This document shows, piece after piece, positions 44,724 through 54,802 of a stretch of DNA of 64,000 nucleotides. The DNA is from Alitta virens. Lineage: Eukaryota; Annelida; Polychaeta; Phyllodocida; Nereididae. The number at the start of each line of letters is the position of its first letter. Position 1 is the first letter of the stretch. The stretch is taken from NCBI GenBank assembly GCA_932294295.1, contig OW028577.1, positions 7,157,501-7,221,500 on the forward strand, in the 5' to 3' direction. Made by a program: the position numbers and the translations under genes. The notes under the pieces were generated by a model that made no database searches, was not told the origin of the DNA, and saw only the letters and a program-made list of their open reading frames with translations.

Positions 44724-44825
44724 AAATGGGCATAAATTGCTATTATTTCCATGTTTATATTATGAATCATTCCACTGCCAATTTGTACTTAAAGGTCTAA
44801 ATTCTTATAAAGAAAGAGAAACCTC

Positions 44826-44831
44826 AATAAA
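44826..44831 (+). terminator. Poly(A) signal of the SLC3-like gene
   Basis: AATAAA about 100 bases after the stop codon. Confidence 0.7.
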
Positions 44832-44839
44832 TGTCTAAA

Positions 44840-46540
44840 CTAAACTCATCTCCTGTAGTTTTGTTCATTGCTTTGATGTAATTTATAAGTAGGAGTGAGA
44901 CTGAAATTCAGAATGATTGGTGGATCTGGAATATATTGTACTTTCCAGAATTTACGTTTTCTCAGTCTTGAATACTCTTGATAGTACACTGCTCCATGCC
45001 ATTCATTAATATCCCACCTAAATTTATAATACTGTATTGCCAGTTTTATTGCCATTTAAAATGAATATTGTTCAATTGCTATTTAAAAGTAGGCCTACTG
45101 GCTGTTAGGCAAAATTTGTTAGTTTTCCTTTAGTTTGTCTTACAATGAAATTGATTACGCTGTGCCTGGACTTGAGAATTAAATGCCGTAGTTTTACATG
45201 AAAGAACAAGTATACTTGCAGATAATGCATTTTTCTTATCTAATAATGCTGTATAGGGTAGGTAGGTAATCGTTTACTTTAGTGGCTGGTAACAATACAA
45301 ATAAACAATGAGTATAAAGGGATCAACAAGCTAGGTTACCCAGCCCTAGTGGGCTCTTGGAAGAAACATACATGTATGTTTCTTCCAAGGTGGAAGTCAC
45401 TCTGAAACCATTAAAGAATAAAAAGAAATACATAGGTGGGTTAATAAAATTCAAGTGTACAGAGCTCTTTTCCGTATCAAGTATCATGTACATACATAGT
45501 GATACACTGCAGTAACAATTTGACATTATGTCTTCAAAAACATTTGTCAGTATCATCCAGATTATTGAAATTAGTGAAAATTTATTGGACTATTACATAA
45601 AGTGGAGTATTTATCACATACACATAAGAAATTTAATTCATCTTTGATACTATCATTATTACATTATAAACAGATCCTATTATTTAAATCAATCTGACTT
45701 AAGCAGCCTGTTTCAATAGCTAATGGCATATTACAGTTCAGGGTTATTATCATTTTAAAATTTATAGTAAGGCAGTTTGACCTTCTGATACCTTAATTGT
45801 ATTATTCCAGGAAATAGTCTGTTTTATCTAAATTATCTTTACACTTATCTAGCTATTAGCCAAACTCGTGATACTATGAAGTTCTGTGAACCAATGTCAC
45901 ACCAGAGCTTTGGGTGTATACATGTAATATGATACTATTGTCAAGTGTTGAAAATGTATTTACCACATGAAACCTTTATCAATAGTAATTGACAGAGCTC
46001 TGTTGTTTATTGGCACTTCGTAAGTGCCACTTATGGTTGAAGTAGATTGGATGCAGTGCACTATGGGTGTATAGATCTGCAAGTCATATATATATCTCAG
46101 AGTATACGTATCAGCCTGTGCCACAGTTTTCAAAACTTGAATTTTACATTTCATTGGGCATCTTCAAATGGATCTACTAGTACTAGTGGGAACCCTTGAT
46201 ATTATTTTTATTGAAAGTGGATTTACCATAAATATTGCTAAAAATGTACTGAGTAAATCTTTGATGTATTTGTCAATGTCATGCTTATGTTAAATTGTTA
46301 ATTTGCTTCATCAAGTGGTGTTCACACCTCCTTGGTTGCATTGCCATTAGTACTCACATTTATAAACCTGTTCAGCTCTGTTTGCAATTAAATGGAAAGC
46401 CTCTATTGTGTTCAGCAGGGTAATGTCCTTGTTGTATTATCCCTAGTTATATCTATTTGAATTTATCAATGAGGTTAAGGTCTAGAATGTTCTTTACCAA
46501 GCAGTGCCAGAATGATATGATAAGCAGTTTCTGTGTGTAG
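44840..46540. other. Intergenic stretch between the SLC3-like gene and HSP90
   Basis: AT-rich with no gene recognised. The notable item is the perfect palindrome at 45356-45389. Confidence 0.6.
45356..45389. repeat. Perfect 34-bp palindrome
   Basis: Two 17-base halves (cttggaagaaacataca and its exact reverse complement) meet with no spacer. It can form a cruciform and includes GAAGAA/TTCTTC blocks. Confidence 0.95.
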
Positions 46541-46553
46541 GCTGAGTTCACTG

Positions 46554-46571
46554 TTCTAGAATGGTCTGGAA
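46554..46571 (+). promoter_or_regulatory. Distal heat-shock element
   Basis: TTC at 46554, GAA at 46559, gTC at 46564 and GAA at 46569: alternating nTTCn/nGAAn units exactly 5 bases apart with one mismatch. About 330 bases upstream of the HSP90 TATA box. Confidence 0.6.
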
Positions 46572-46844
46572 CATTGACCTGTAAAGTTGGCCTGACAGGT
46601 GGCGACCACTAGGGAGCGCGTGTAAAATCTTTCTGGAAAATTGGCGGAGTAATACATAGCGTGGCACATGTGCAATAGATCCTATTGTTTTTACCAAAAC
46701 TGTCCATGTGACTTATCGTTGACACAATTACACATTAGTGTATTAAATGGTAGTAGTATTTAAATACGCTGACTCATAATGATAATTACCCGTATAACTG
46801 TTCAAGTGGGTGCCCTGACGGAGGCGGAAATAGCGCAAGGATAC

Positions 46845-46869
46845 CGAATGGTCGAGAAAAGTCGCGAAA
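46845..46869 (+). promoter_or_regulatory. Proximal heat-shock element of HSP90
   Basis: GAA at 46846, 46856 and 46866, with gTC at 46851 and 46861. These are five units of the HSF1 consensus on a strict 5-base register (TTC units carry T-to-G). It lies about 20 bases before the TATA box, a typical heat-inducible promoter layout. Confidence 0.75.
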
Positions 46870-46886
46870 CTCAACTTCGTGCCGGG

Positions 46887-46892
46887 TATAAA
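46887..46892 (+). promoter_or_regulatory. TATA box of HSP90
   Basis: TATAAA followed by TTC. It predicts transcription start near 46915-46920, giving a noncoding exon 1 that ends at the donor AAG|GTAAGG after 46993. Confidence 0.7.
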
Positions 46893-46916
46893 TTCAGGCA
46901 TCCCGACCGAGTGGGC

Positions 46917-46993
46917 AGATAAACACAAGTCGATACGGAGAGAGGACTGGTGACTGCTCGGAAAATTCCCGAATCACTCAAGTCATTGCTAAG
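46917..46993 (+). other. Predicted noncoding exon 1 of HSP90
   Basis: Start estimated from the TATA position. End set by the strong donor gctaag|gtaagg. The intron runs to 47470, where tttcag abuts the ATG directly. An intron just before the start codon is a known feature of metazoan HSP90 genes. Confidence 0.55.
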
Positions 46994-47470
46994 GTAAGGT
47001 GACTGTGGCGTGTCATATGAATTAAATTTAAAGCACTAGGTTTTTTAAATTTTTTTTTGAATAATCAAAATCAAATAACTTTTTAAAAACAAGTTATTGA
47101 ATAACTAACATTGTCATTGTGAACATCGAGTCAAGTTCATTATACTATAAATTTGTAGGACTGCATGTAATACTATTGATTCACTGCCATTATAATTAAG
47201 GGTAACACCTAAATACTTGAAAATGATCCACTATTTCTCAAACTTCGCCTTTAAATCGAAACAAAAAGTATTCAAAAGTGTTCTATTTCCGAAATGGTAA
47301 CTTTATAATATTCAATGTTCTACATTATATTGTCCAACTGGAGTCCATTCCACATTGAAATTTCAGTTAAAATTCTAGGGACAGTAGCTAGGGTTGGGCA
47401 AACATTGACAAAGTTCTCATGTCTTGCGCTGAAGTACAATATTAAAAAAAAAATAAAATTATTGTTTCAG

Positions 47471-50400
47471 ATGCCTGAGGAAGTGAAGACCGAACAACCC
47501 ATGGAGGAGGAGGCCGAGGTTGAAACCTTTGCCTTCCAGGCAGAGATTGCTCAGTTAATGAGTCTTATCATCAACACATTTTACTCCAACAAAGAAATAT
47601 TTTTGCGTGAGTTGGTTTCCAACTCCTCTGATGCCCTGGACAAAATCAGATATGAATCCTTGACAGACCCATCACGCCTGGACTCTTGCAAAGACCTGCA
47701 AATCAGAATTATCCCCAACAAAGCTGATAACACTCTGACCATCATCGATTCTGGCATTGGAATGACCAAAGCTGATCTAGTCAATAATCTGGGAACAATC
47801 GCTAAGTCTGGAACCAAGGCTTTCATGGAGGCTCTGACTGCCGGAGCTGACATTTCCATGATTGGACAGTTTGGTGTGGGTTTCTACTCAGCCTACTTGG
47901 TTGCAGATAAAGTTCAAGTCATCAGCAAGCACAATGATGATGAACAGTACGTGTGGGAGTCATGTGCTGGCGGATCTTTTACAGTGCGACCTGACATGGG
48001 CGAGCCCCTTGGCCGCGGGACCAAGATGATTCTTCACATGAAGGAAGACCAGACAGAGTACTTAGAGGAGCGCAAGATCAAGGAGGTGATCAAGAAGCAC
48101 AGCCAGTTCATTGGGTACCCGATTAAACTGCTGGTGGAGAAAGAGAGGGACAAAGAAGTGGAGGAAGAGGAAGAGGAGGAAGAGAAGGAAAAGGATGAAG
48201 AGAAGAAAGATGAAGATGATAAGCCGAAGATCGAAGATCTGTCTGATGACGAAGATGAAGGCAAAGATAAGGGCAAGAAGAAAAAAACCATCAAAGAGAA
48301 GTACACAGAAGATGAAGAACTAAACAAAACTAAACCCATCTGGACCAGAAACCCGGATGACATTTCTCAAGAAGAGTACGGAGAGTTCTACAAATCCCTG
48401 ACGAATGACTGGGAGGACCATCTGGCCGTCAAGCACTTCTCCGTAGAAGGTCAGCTGGAATTCAGGGCTCTACTTTTCTGCCCGAAGAGAGCTCCATTCG
48501 ACCTGTTTGAGAACCGCAAGAAGAGAAATAACATCAAGCTCTATGTGAGAAGGGTGTTCATCATGGACAACTGTGAAGATCTCATTCCTGAATACCTCAG
48601 CTTCATCAGGGGAGTGGTTGACTCAGAGGATCTGCCACTGAACATTTCCCGCGAGATGCTGCAACAGAGCAAGATCCTGAAGGTCATTCGCAAGAACCTA
48701 GTCAAAAAGTGTCTGGAACTGTTTGAAGAAGTTGCTGAAGACAAGGACAATTACAAGAAATTCTACGAACAGTACAGCAAAAACCTGAAGGTATGTATCA
48801 AATATTGGCTAAGAAAGGTAAAAATTACCATATCTGTAACATTGATATGAACGTGTATGCTGCAAAATGAACTTATGTGTCTTCAGATATTTATCGTTTG
48901 CTTTTATTATTAATTTCAGTTGGGTATCAATGAAGACTCCGTGAACAGAAAGAAGCTGGCAGATCTCCTTCGATACTACTCCAGCAGCTCTGGTGATGAG
49001 ATGACATCGTTGAAAGATTATGTGTCCCGAATGAAGGAAAACCAGAAAGACATCTACTTCATCACTGGCGAGAACCGAGATGCTGTTGAGAATTCAGCTT
49101 TTGTTGAGAGACTCAGGAAGAAGGGTTTAGAGGTAAGTGTTGTGTTAATGCAAGCTTACAATATTTTACATGTCATAGCATAACTTAGCATAACTCATTG
49201 GTCAGTAATATATGACTCGATATGTGTCACAATGTGTGTTGCACAATTCATTGTGACTGTTCAACAGGCATTTGGATGATCGTATGAATAATGGGTTTTA
49301 TTAATGGAATGAATGCATTATTGAAGAAATATGAATAGGTCCGAATATTAGGCAAGAAAATTCAGGAGTAGCGCTTGGGTTGGTACGACTCAATATTAAT
49401 TAAAATGGGTTGTAAGCTTAAAACTGACTTAGGTGGTCGTAATGTGTATTAAGTGAAGAGTTTGCGCTTACCATGGCTTGTTTACTGTCACAGGTCTTGT
49501 ACATGATTGACCCCATTGATGAATACGCTGTGCAACAACTGAAGGAGTTCGAAGGAAAGACTTTGGTGGCAGTGACAAAGGAAGGTCTCGAATTGCCAGG
49601 GGACGATGAGGAGAAGAAGAAGTTTGAGGAGGTCAAGGCCCAGTTTGAATCTTTGTGCAAAACAGTGAAGGAGATCTTGGACAAAAAAGTGGAGAAGGTA
49701 AATTATTTGCTTTAATTTGATGGGTTAGCTGCATAACACACATATAGATAATCTTTATTTACTGAGGGTAAAACCTAGAACACATTGCCATGAAATTACA
49801 TACTAAATCATAAAAATTAAAAATATTGAATAAAATATTATCTCATGAGATTGAATAAATAAATTAACTGTGGCTCATCCAGTATAACTGCCTAGGAAAT
49901 GTGCTGCCAGTTTGACAATCACTAAGATATGACTCTAAAGTTTTACAAGATTGTAGGTTCTGGCAAATTTTAAAATTTTATTTTGTCATTATTTTAGGTG
50001 ACTGTATCAAACAGGCTTGTCTCATCACCTTGTTGTATTGTGACTTCCCAATATGGCTGGTCTGCCAACATGGAGAGAATCATGAAGGCGCAAGCGTTGC
50101 GAGATTCGTCTACGATGGGCTACATGGCTGCTAAGAAACACCTTGAAATCAACCCTGACCACAGTATTATCAAAGCACTGAAAGAAAAGGCAGAAGCAGA
50201 TAAGAACGATAAAGCTGTGAAAGATCTCGTCATGTTGCTCTTCGAGACTTCGCTGCTTGCTTCTGGCTTCTCACTTGAGAATCCGCAGATTCACGCCAAC
50301 CGCATCCATCGTATGATCAAGCTTGGCCTTGGTAAGTCTTATCAGATATCAGTAAATTCTGTTTTCAACCTAGCAAGTCTGGCAGTCAATAGAAATATAC

Positions 50401-50787
50401 CTAAAGCAAATGGCAGTCATTAGAAATTTACCTGAATTTTTAATTTGTACCAAGTAGCTGTACTTCCAGCTCTAGGCCAGTAATTGAAAACCTGATATTA
50501 AATTATGTAAATTGTATTAATTAAGTGCTAAGTAGTGGTGCATATAATGCTCTAACCCAATAATTTATGAAATATACTTCTCACTCAAGTGCAGTATTCT
50601 TTATTGAAGACTGTAGAAGTTGTACATTAGTAACTTTTGAGGCATCAGTAACTGAATTATTGTTATTTTTCTTATATCAGGCGTTGATGAGGATGATACT
50701 ACAACTGGAGGAGATGCTGATGCAGAAGAGATGCCACCCTTAGAAGGCGATGATGACGATGCCTCAAGAATGGAAGAAGTAGACTAA
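47471..50787 (+). CDS. HSP90: Cytosolic HSP90 molecular chaperone
   Basis: ATP-dependent cytosolic chaperone maturing kinases and receptors. Exons 47471-48790, 48920-49132, 49494-49697, 49998-50331 and 50681-50787 join in phase to 725 residues, normal family length. Seen: the N-terminal GHKL ATPase with [38 protein letters not shown] and [15 protein letters not shown]; a highly acidic/lysine charged linker (about residues 220-275) around [13 protein letters not shown]; the middle domain with [22 protein letters not shown] and the catalytic-loop region [14 protein letters not shown]; the C-terminal dimerisation domain with [12 protein letters not shown]; and the terminal MEEVD that binds TPR co-chaperones. 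The MEEVD end and lack of a signal peptide or KDEL exclude GRP94 and TRAP1. The longer ORF starting at 47315 reads through intron 1; ATG 47471 is the real start. Poly(A) signal AATAAA at 51086. Confidence 0.98.
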
Positions 50788-51085
50788 ATGAGGAAATACT
50801 CCAATTTATGATTAAAAAAGAAAAAAATTATGATCATTAACCATGAACATTTCATTATTTATACCAGTGCATTTCATTAGTAGCAGGTGAATATGTGTGA
50901 TACAGATTATTGTATGATCCTGACCAATTATTAAATTTACATGTTTTACAAGTTCACTTTTTACATTTCGTTTCATGCTAGCTCATGCTTCATATGCACA
51001 AAATGCCTCATAAATACATTATTTGTAATCTCGAGATAGCACTGTTGTTTCATTCCAAAGATACATGCATCATGAATGTTTTTTT

Positions 51086-51091
51086 AATAAA
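51086..51091 (+). terminator. Poly(A) signal of HSP90
   Basis: AATAAA 300 bases after the stop codon. A nearer, weaker candidate (attaaa) lies at about 50812. Confidence 0.5.
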
Positions 51092-51679
51092 TAATTCAAA
51101 ATCGTAATTCCTGTGTAGTTTATTGTAATTTTGTATAATGGGTGTTGAGTACCCAGGCAGAAACCAGCTAATTAATTAAAACATTGATGTTGAAGAAGTG
51201 TTGTGGTATATAGGCCTACTGTCTATAGGCCTACTGTCAGATGCAGACTGGTAAGAGAACGTGATCAGTGCAGTGAGAATGAAAAAGTTACCGGATTGTA
51301 TGATCGATGTGGCTATGGCCTTGGGATTAAAACCTTGTGGGCTAAGCAAAATAAAGCCCCATCCTGGGCTAATGTTAGCAAGGCCTGAGACCTACCAACT
51401 TGTGTGGGCCCATAGGATTTGTTAATTCTTTAAAAAATCACATAAAGCTTTGACAGATCTACACATGGGCCTTAGAAAGAAGAAGTGGTGAGGAAATTTC
51501 ACCCTCCTGCCCCCTCCCCCCGCGAAGGTTTTAAGGCCCATGACTACATATATATTCTATGACATACAGTGAGCAAGAGGTAGATTATGGCTTTATCACA
51601 CTTCCATTATGGCTTCACATTGCCCTGGGCAAGTTAAGCAGGTAGTGCAAATTTAAAGATGATTGGTGGCAGGGGGTCT

Positions 51680-51795
51680 GGTCAAAACGGCCAAATATAA
51701 AATGGCCAATATACCAGGACAGCCAATCGCAAAAAAGGCCACCATACCAAGACGGCCAAAGGATAAAACGGCCACCTACCAAAACGGCCAATTGT
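51680..51795. repeat. Degenerate array of aacggcca motifs
   Basis: Seven copies of (a)aaacggcca or close variants (atggcca, cagcca, aaggcca, gacggcca) at 15-20 base intervals, with catacca/ctacca between. It directly precedes the inverted repeat at 51817 and may be part of the same element. Confidence 0.7.
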
Positions 51796-51816
51796 ACTAT
51801 TTTCAGCTTTATGCTT

Positions 51817-51992
51817 TCTCATCCATCTATCTTATTCTATACTATATAATATTATATACATCTAGCCTATATGAATTACTTAATTGTATATATTTCATAA
51901 TTTATATAAAATGAAATATATATACAATTAAGTAAGTCATATAGGCTATAGATGTATATACATGATCTATAATATAAGATAGATGAATGAGA
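51817..51992. repeat. Large hairpin, about 82-bp arms, 12-base loop
   Basis: 51817-51898 is the near-exact reverse complement of 51911-51992. Shared blocks include catctatctta, atacatctag/cctatatg and ttacttaattgtatat. The arms extend outward with weaker pairing (ttatgctt/aacgcata). AT-rich foldback structure. Confidence 0.9.
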
Positions 51993-52136
51993 ACGCATAT
52001 GGAACATGCAATTTTAATCCCAGTTGGATTATTTTCAGAAACAACAACAACGAAATATTAATAATTTATATAATAACTGGATTTTCATGATCAAAACTAA
52101 TTATAGACAATATCCCTCTTTAATATTTACATATTT

Positions 52137-52395
52137 ATCAATGATGAAAAAGCATGATTTACCCCATTCTTTGTATCATTCAAAATGCTAATAGCAATTG
52201 ACATGGCAGATTGCTATTCTGTATATGAAATATACATGGCAGATTGCTATTCTGTATATGAAATACTTAATTGTATATATTAATATGCATAATCAGTTGA
52301 AATTCAGAGTTTCAATTCATGCTTTTGATCAATGATGAAAAAACATGATTTACCCCATTATTTTCATCATTCAAAATGCTAATAGCAATTGACAT
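52137..52395. repeat. Direct repeat, 68 bp (52137-52204 and 52328-52395)
   Basis: Both copies run from atcaatgatgaaaaa through catgatttacccca to gctaatagcaattgacat with only a few differences. Between them lies a 33-bp-period duplication (52201-52231 and 52234-52264, acatggcagattgctattct...). Confidence 0.92.
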
Positions 52396-52539
52396 AACGG
52401 TCACGGCTGATTGCTATTACATATCTTTATTCATAAATTAGCTATTTCAACATAAAATCACTGCACTGCTGATGTAATCAATTAAGATAAGATAAATTAA
52501 TTTGACATAACATTATATAGACTCTTATGCTACTGCATA

Positions 52540-52985
52540 AAAAAGATTATACCTATTTGTATGTTGTACTGTTAGGGCTAACCTTCTTCCATATCTTAAC
52601 AATGTATAATAATTAAATAAAGGCTGCTGCTCATCATTCATAATCTTATCAACTTGTCTCATAACATTTGTTTTTAAAGTTCATCTATTGGTTTTATGTC
52701 TGCCTTTAACTTACCACATGTCTTAACAATCTGTTTCAATTTAGCTTTATCTTTAAAAGAACTGATTTGTAGAATAGGGTGAGAAGTTTACACTCAACAT
52801 TAATGTTTTTCATGATTCTTAAAAATAGAACCCATTGTACACATTTGTTGTACACTATAGTTCTATTAACACTTATCACTCTGTCACAGTCAATGCTTCT
52901 CTTTAGAAAATCAATCACCATTTCTTTTGTCTTCTTTACACTGAGATATGGATAATTATATAAACTGCATAATTTTGCATCAATG
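52540..52985 (-). pseudogene. Non-LTR retrotransposon C-terminal relic (antisense)
   Basis: Minus-strand translation gives LSVKKTKEMVIDF, the LNVSKTKEMIVDF-type block that follows the reverse-transcriptase active site in CR1/L2-like LINEs. After decayed sequence come KIMNDEQQPLFNYYTLLRYGRR and TNRY, which match the C-terminal end of such ORF2 proteins. Stops and frameshifts throughout. It is a different relic from the plus-strand one at 30.7 kb, with opposite orientation and different C-terminal motif. Confidence 0.75.
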
Positions 52986-53142
52986 ATACAGTGATTTTAA
53001 CAGGTGATTCTGGGTAAAATCAAGGATTATGATTCAAGGGAATTTTTAGGTTAAGTGGAGTTTGTCTCATGGTGTGATAATTATCTTAATATACCTAAGA
53101 AAGCATGTAATATAAGAAAAATATGAAAGTACTACTCAACAC

Positions 53143-53170
53143 ACACATATATGTATATATATATATATGA
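53143..53170. repeat. (TA)n microsatellite
   Basis: cacacacatatatgtatatatatatatata run. Confidence 0.85.
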
Positions 53171-53741
53171 ATAAATATCTCTGGCAGCACCTCCTAGCAT
53201 CAGGATATAATGCCATCTGACGGAAGTGCTGTACGGATTTGTCGCCACCTAGCGTGTTTTTATCGAAACAACCTTCCATTTTAAAATTGTGGTTTTGGAT
53301 GAAAAGGCGCAGGGTGTAAAACCTAGGTAATGTATCATTAGAACTTCATGTCATGCTCAGGTTGTGGTTTTGGTTGTTGTACGTGTTGTTTGTTACCTTT
53401 TGCATGCGAGGTGTTAGATAATATGCCTTTCACTAAGTGTAAAACTTCGTCCTTTTCTTTCTCATATGAACTGGAGCACATGCGCCATGATGATGATGGT
53501 TTGCCTCAGGGAGTTAGCCCCTATCCCTAGCTAAGCCCAATGTAGTATATCAAGTACTTAGTTTGCCCCAACGATGGATAGCTTTTGATTTGGTTTGCCT
53601 AAATAACGTGGACCATGCCATGCTTTTCTGGTGCATGGTGAATGCTCATGATCCAACATCATGAACATGGCAACAGAAAAACGATATAATATTATTGGTT
53701 AAAAATTAAATTAATATTTGTTAAATTTACCTTGCTCACAC

Positions 53742-53966
53742 CACTAAGAAAACTGGAATCGCATCCATGACCATGTCCATACTATGTTCAACCTTTTTTT
53801 GTATAATGACTTATAAACAACTATGACTCGGTATGAGTAAGAAAATGGTATTAAACAATGAATTTCACGGCTGTTCAGCCAATCAGATGTGGCGATTCAT
53901 CAGAAGTGCTGAACATCGCGAAGGCGTTACAATCACTTTTTTTTTTACTGCTCAGTTTTCTTAGTG
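53742..53966. mobile_element. MITE, 225 bp, 14-bp perfect terminal inverted repeats
   Basis: CACTAAGAAAACTG at 53742-53755 and its exact reverse complement at 53953-53966, flanked on both sides by cacac (possible 5-bp target duplication). The interior matches the degenerate copy at 27908-28135. Confidence 0.88.
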
Positions 53967-53969
53967 CAC

Positions 53970-54800
53970 ACTGTTCCTATAAAGTGAAGATAGGTTTCCT
54001 CATAAGTTCCAAACACATAAGAAGCTGGGGTTTGTCCAATCTAAGCTGCTACTTAGGTCACAGCTAATTCGTAATCTGGTGCCTCTCATGTAGAGTGTCA
54101 TGAGTGCATTAATATTTGTACAACCTCCCATTTTTTCGCTTTACCACAGTATTAGATCAACTGCATATCCCACTGGTTCTGGGGCAGCACACTGACAGGG
54201 AATATACTATTGTATACTGGTACTACTGCCCTTTTGACTCTGTTACTACAAGTGGTTACAATTTTGTGGGGTCACAGACAACATAATGTTGTCTGTAGTG
54301 GGGTCCAGCCTGCAAAGTTTATTTGTCTTTATTCTGTACTGCACGATTGTAGTTTTGCGTCATGTATTGCAATGTTTTTTTGCAACTTATACCATCCTCT
54401 AAAGTCTTATTTCTTTTTTTCTTATCGCTTGCAACATTGCCATTTGGCTCTGTTGTAATCTTGCATCTTCATTGCTTTCATTCGGTTTTCACAAGTTTTA
54501 TTTATATAAGCTTCTTTGGGTTATGTAGTATTCAAGTGCTCACCATATAGCCAGCATTTAAATGCTGATATGGGTTTGGACAATGTTGGGTGATCAGTTA
54601 CTTTGATGGGGCGGATTAAAAAAAAATCTCTGCGATGGGTTTTTTTTAATGTGAAAGTTGAAGTCACACACCAACATCGTCTTAAATCTCTTGAAACAAA
54701 ATAGTGGAAAGAAGAGAAAGACTAGCATTTAAAAAAATGGTCAATGTTTGTCAGAAAAAGGAAACGGTCATTTTCAATCAACTTATACGATGCATTTCAG
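53970..54800. other. Non-coding stretch before the LOTUS/RRM gene
   Basis: No recognisable coding sequence. The acceptor tgcatttcag ending at 54800 shows that a 5' UTR exon lies upstream. One candidate donor is ctag|gtaatg near 53325, unproven. A small palindrome (acagacaacat-a-atgttgtctgt) lies at about 54274. Confidence 0.5.
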
Positions 54801-54802
54801 GT

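Noticed and set aside
47315..47470. Upstream in-frame ATG extending HSP90 by 52 codons
   Set aside because: The extra sequence lies in intron 1 and ends in a perfect acceptor (tttcag) directly before the canonical MPEEVKTEQ start.
53348..53530. Cys-rich 60-codon ORF (CSGCGFGCCTCC)
   Set aside because: Low-complexity tgt/ggt sequence; no signal peptide, conserved spacing or splice support.
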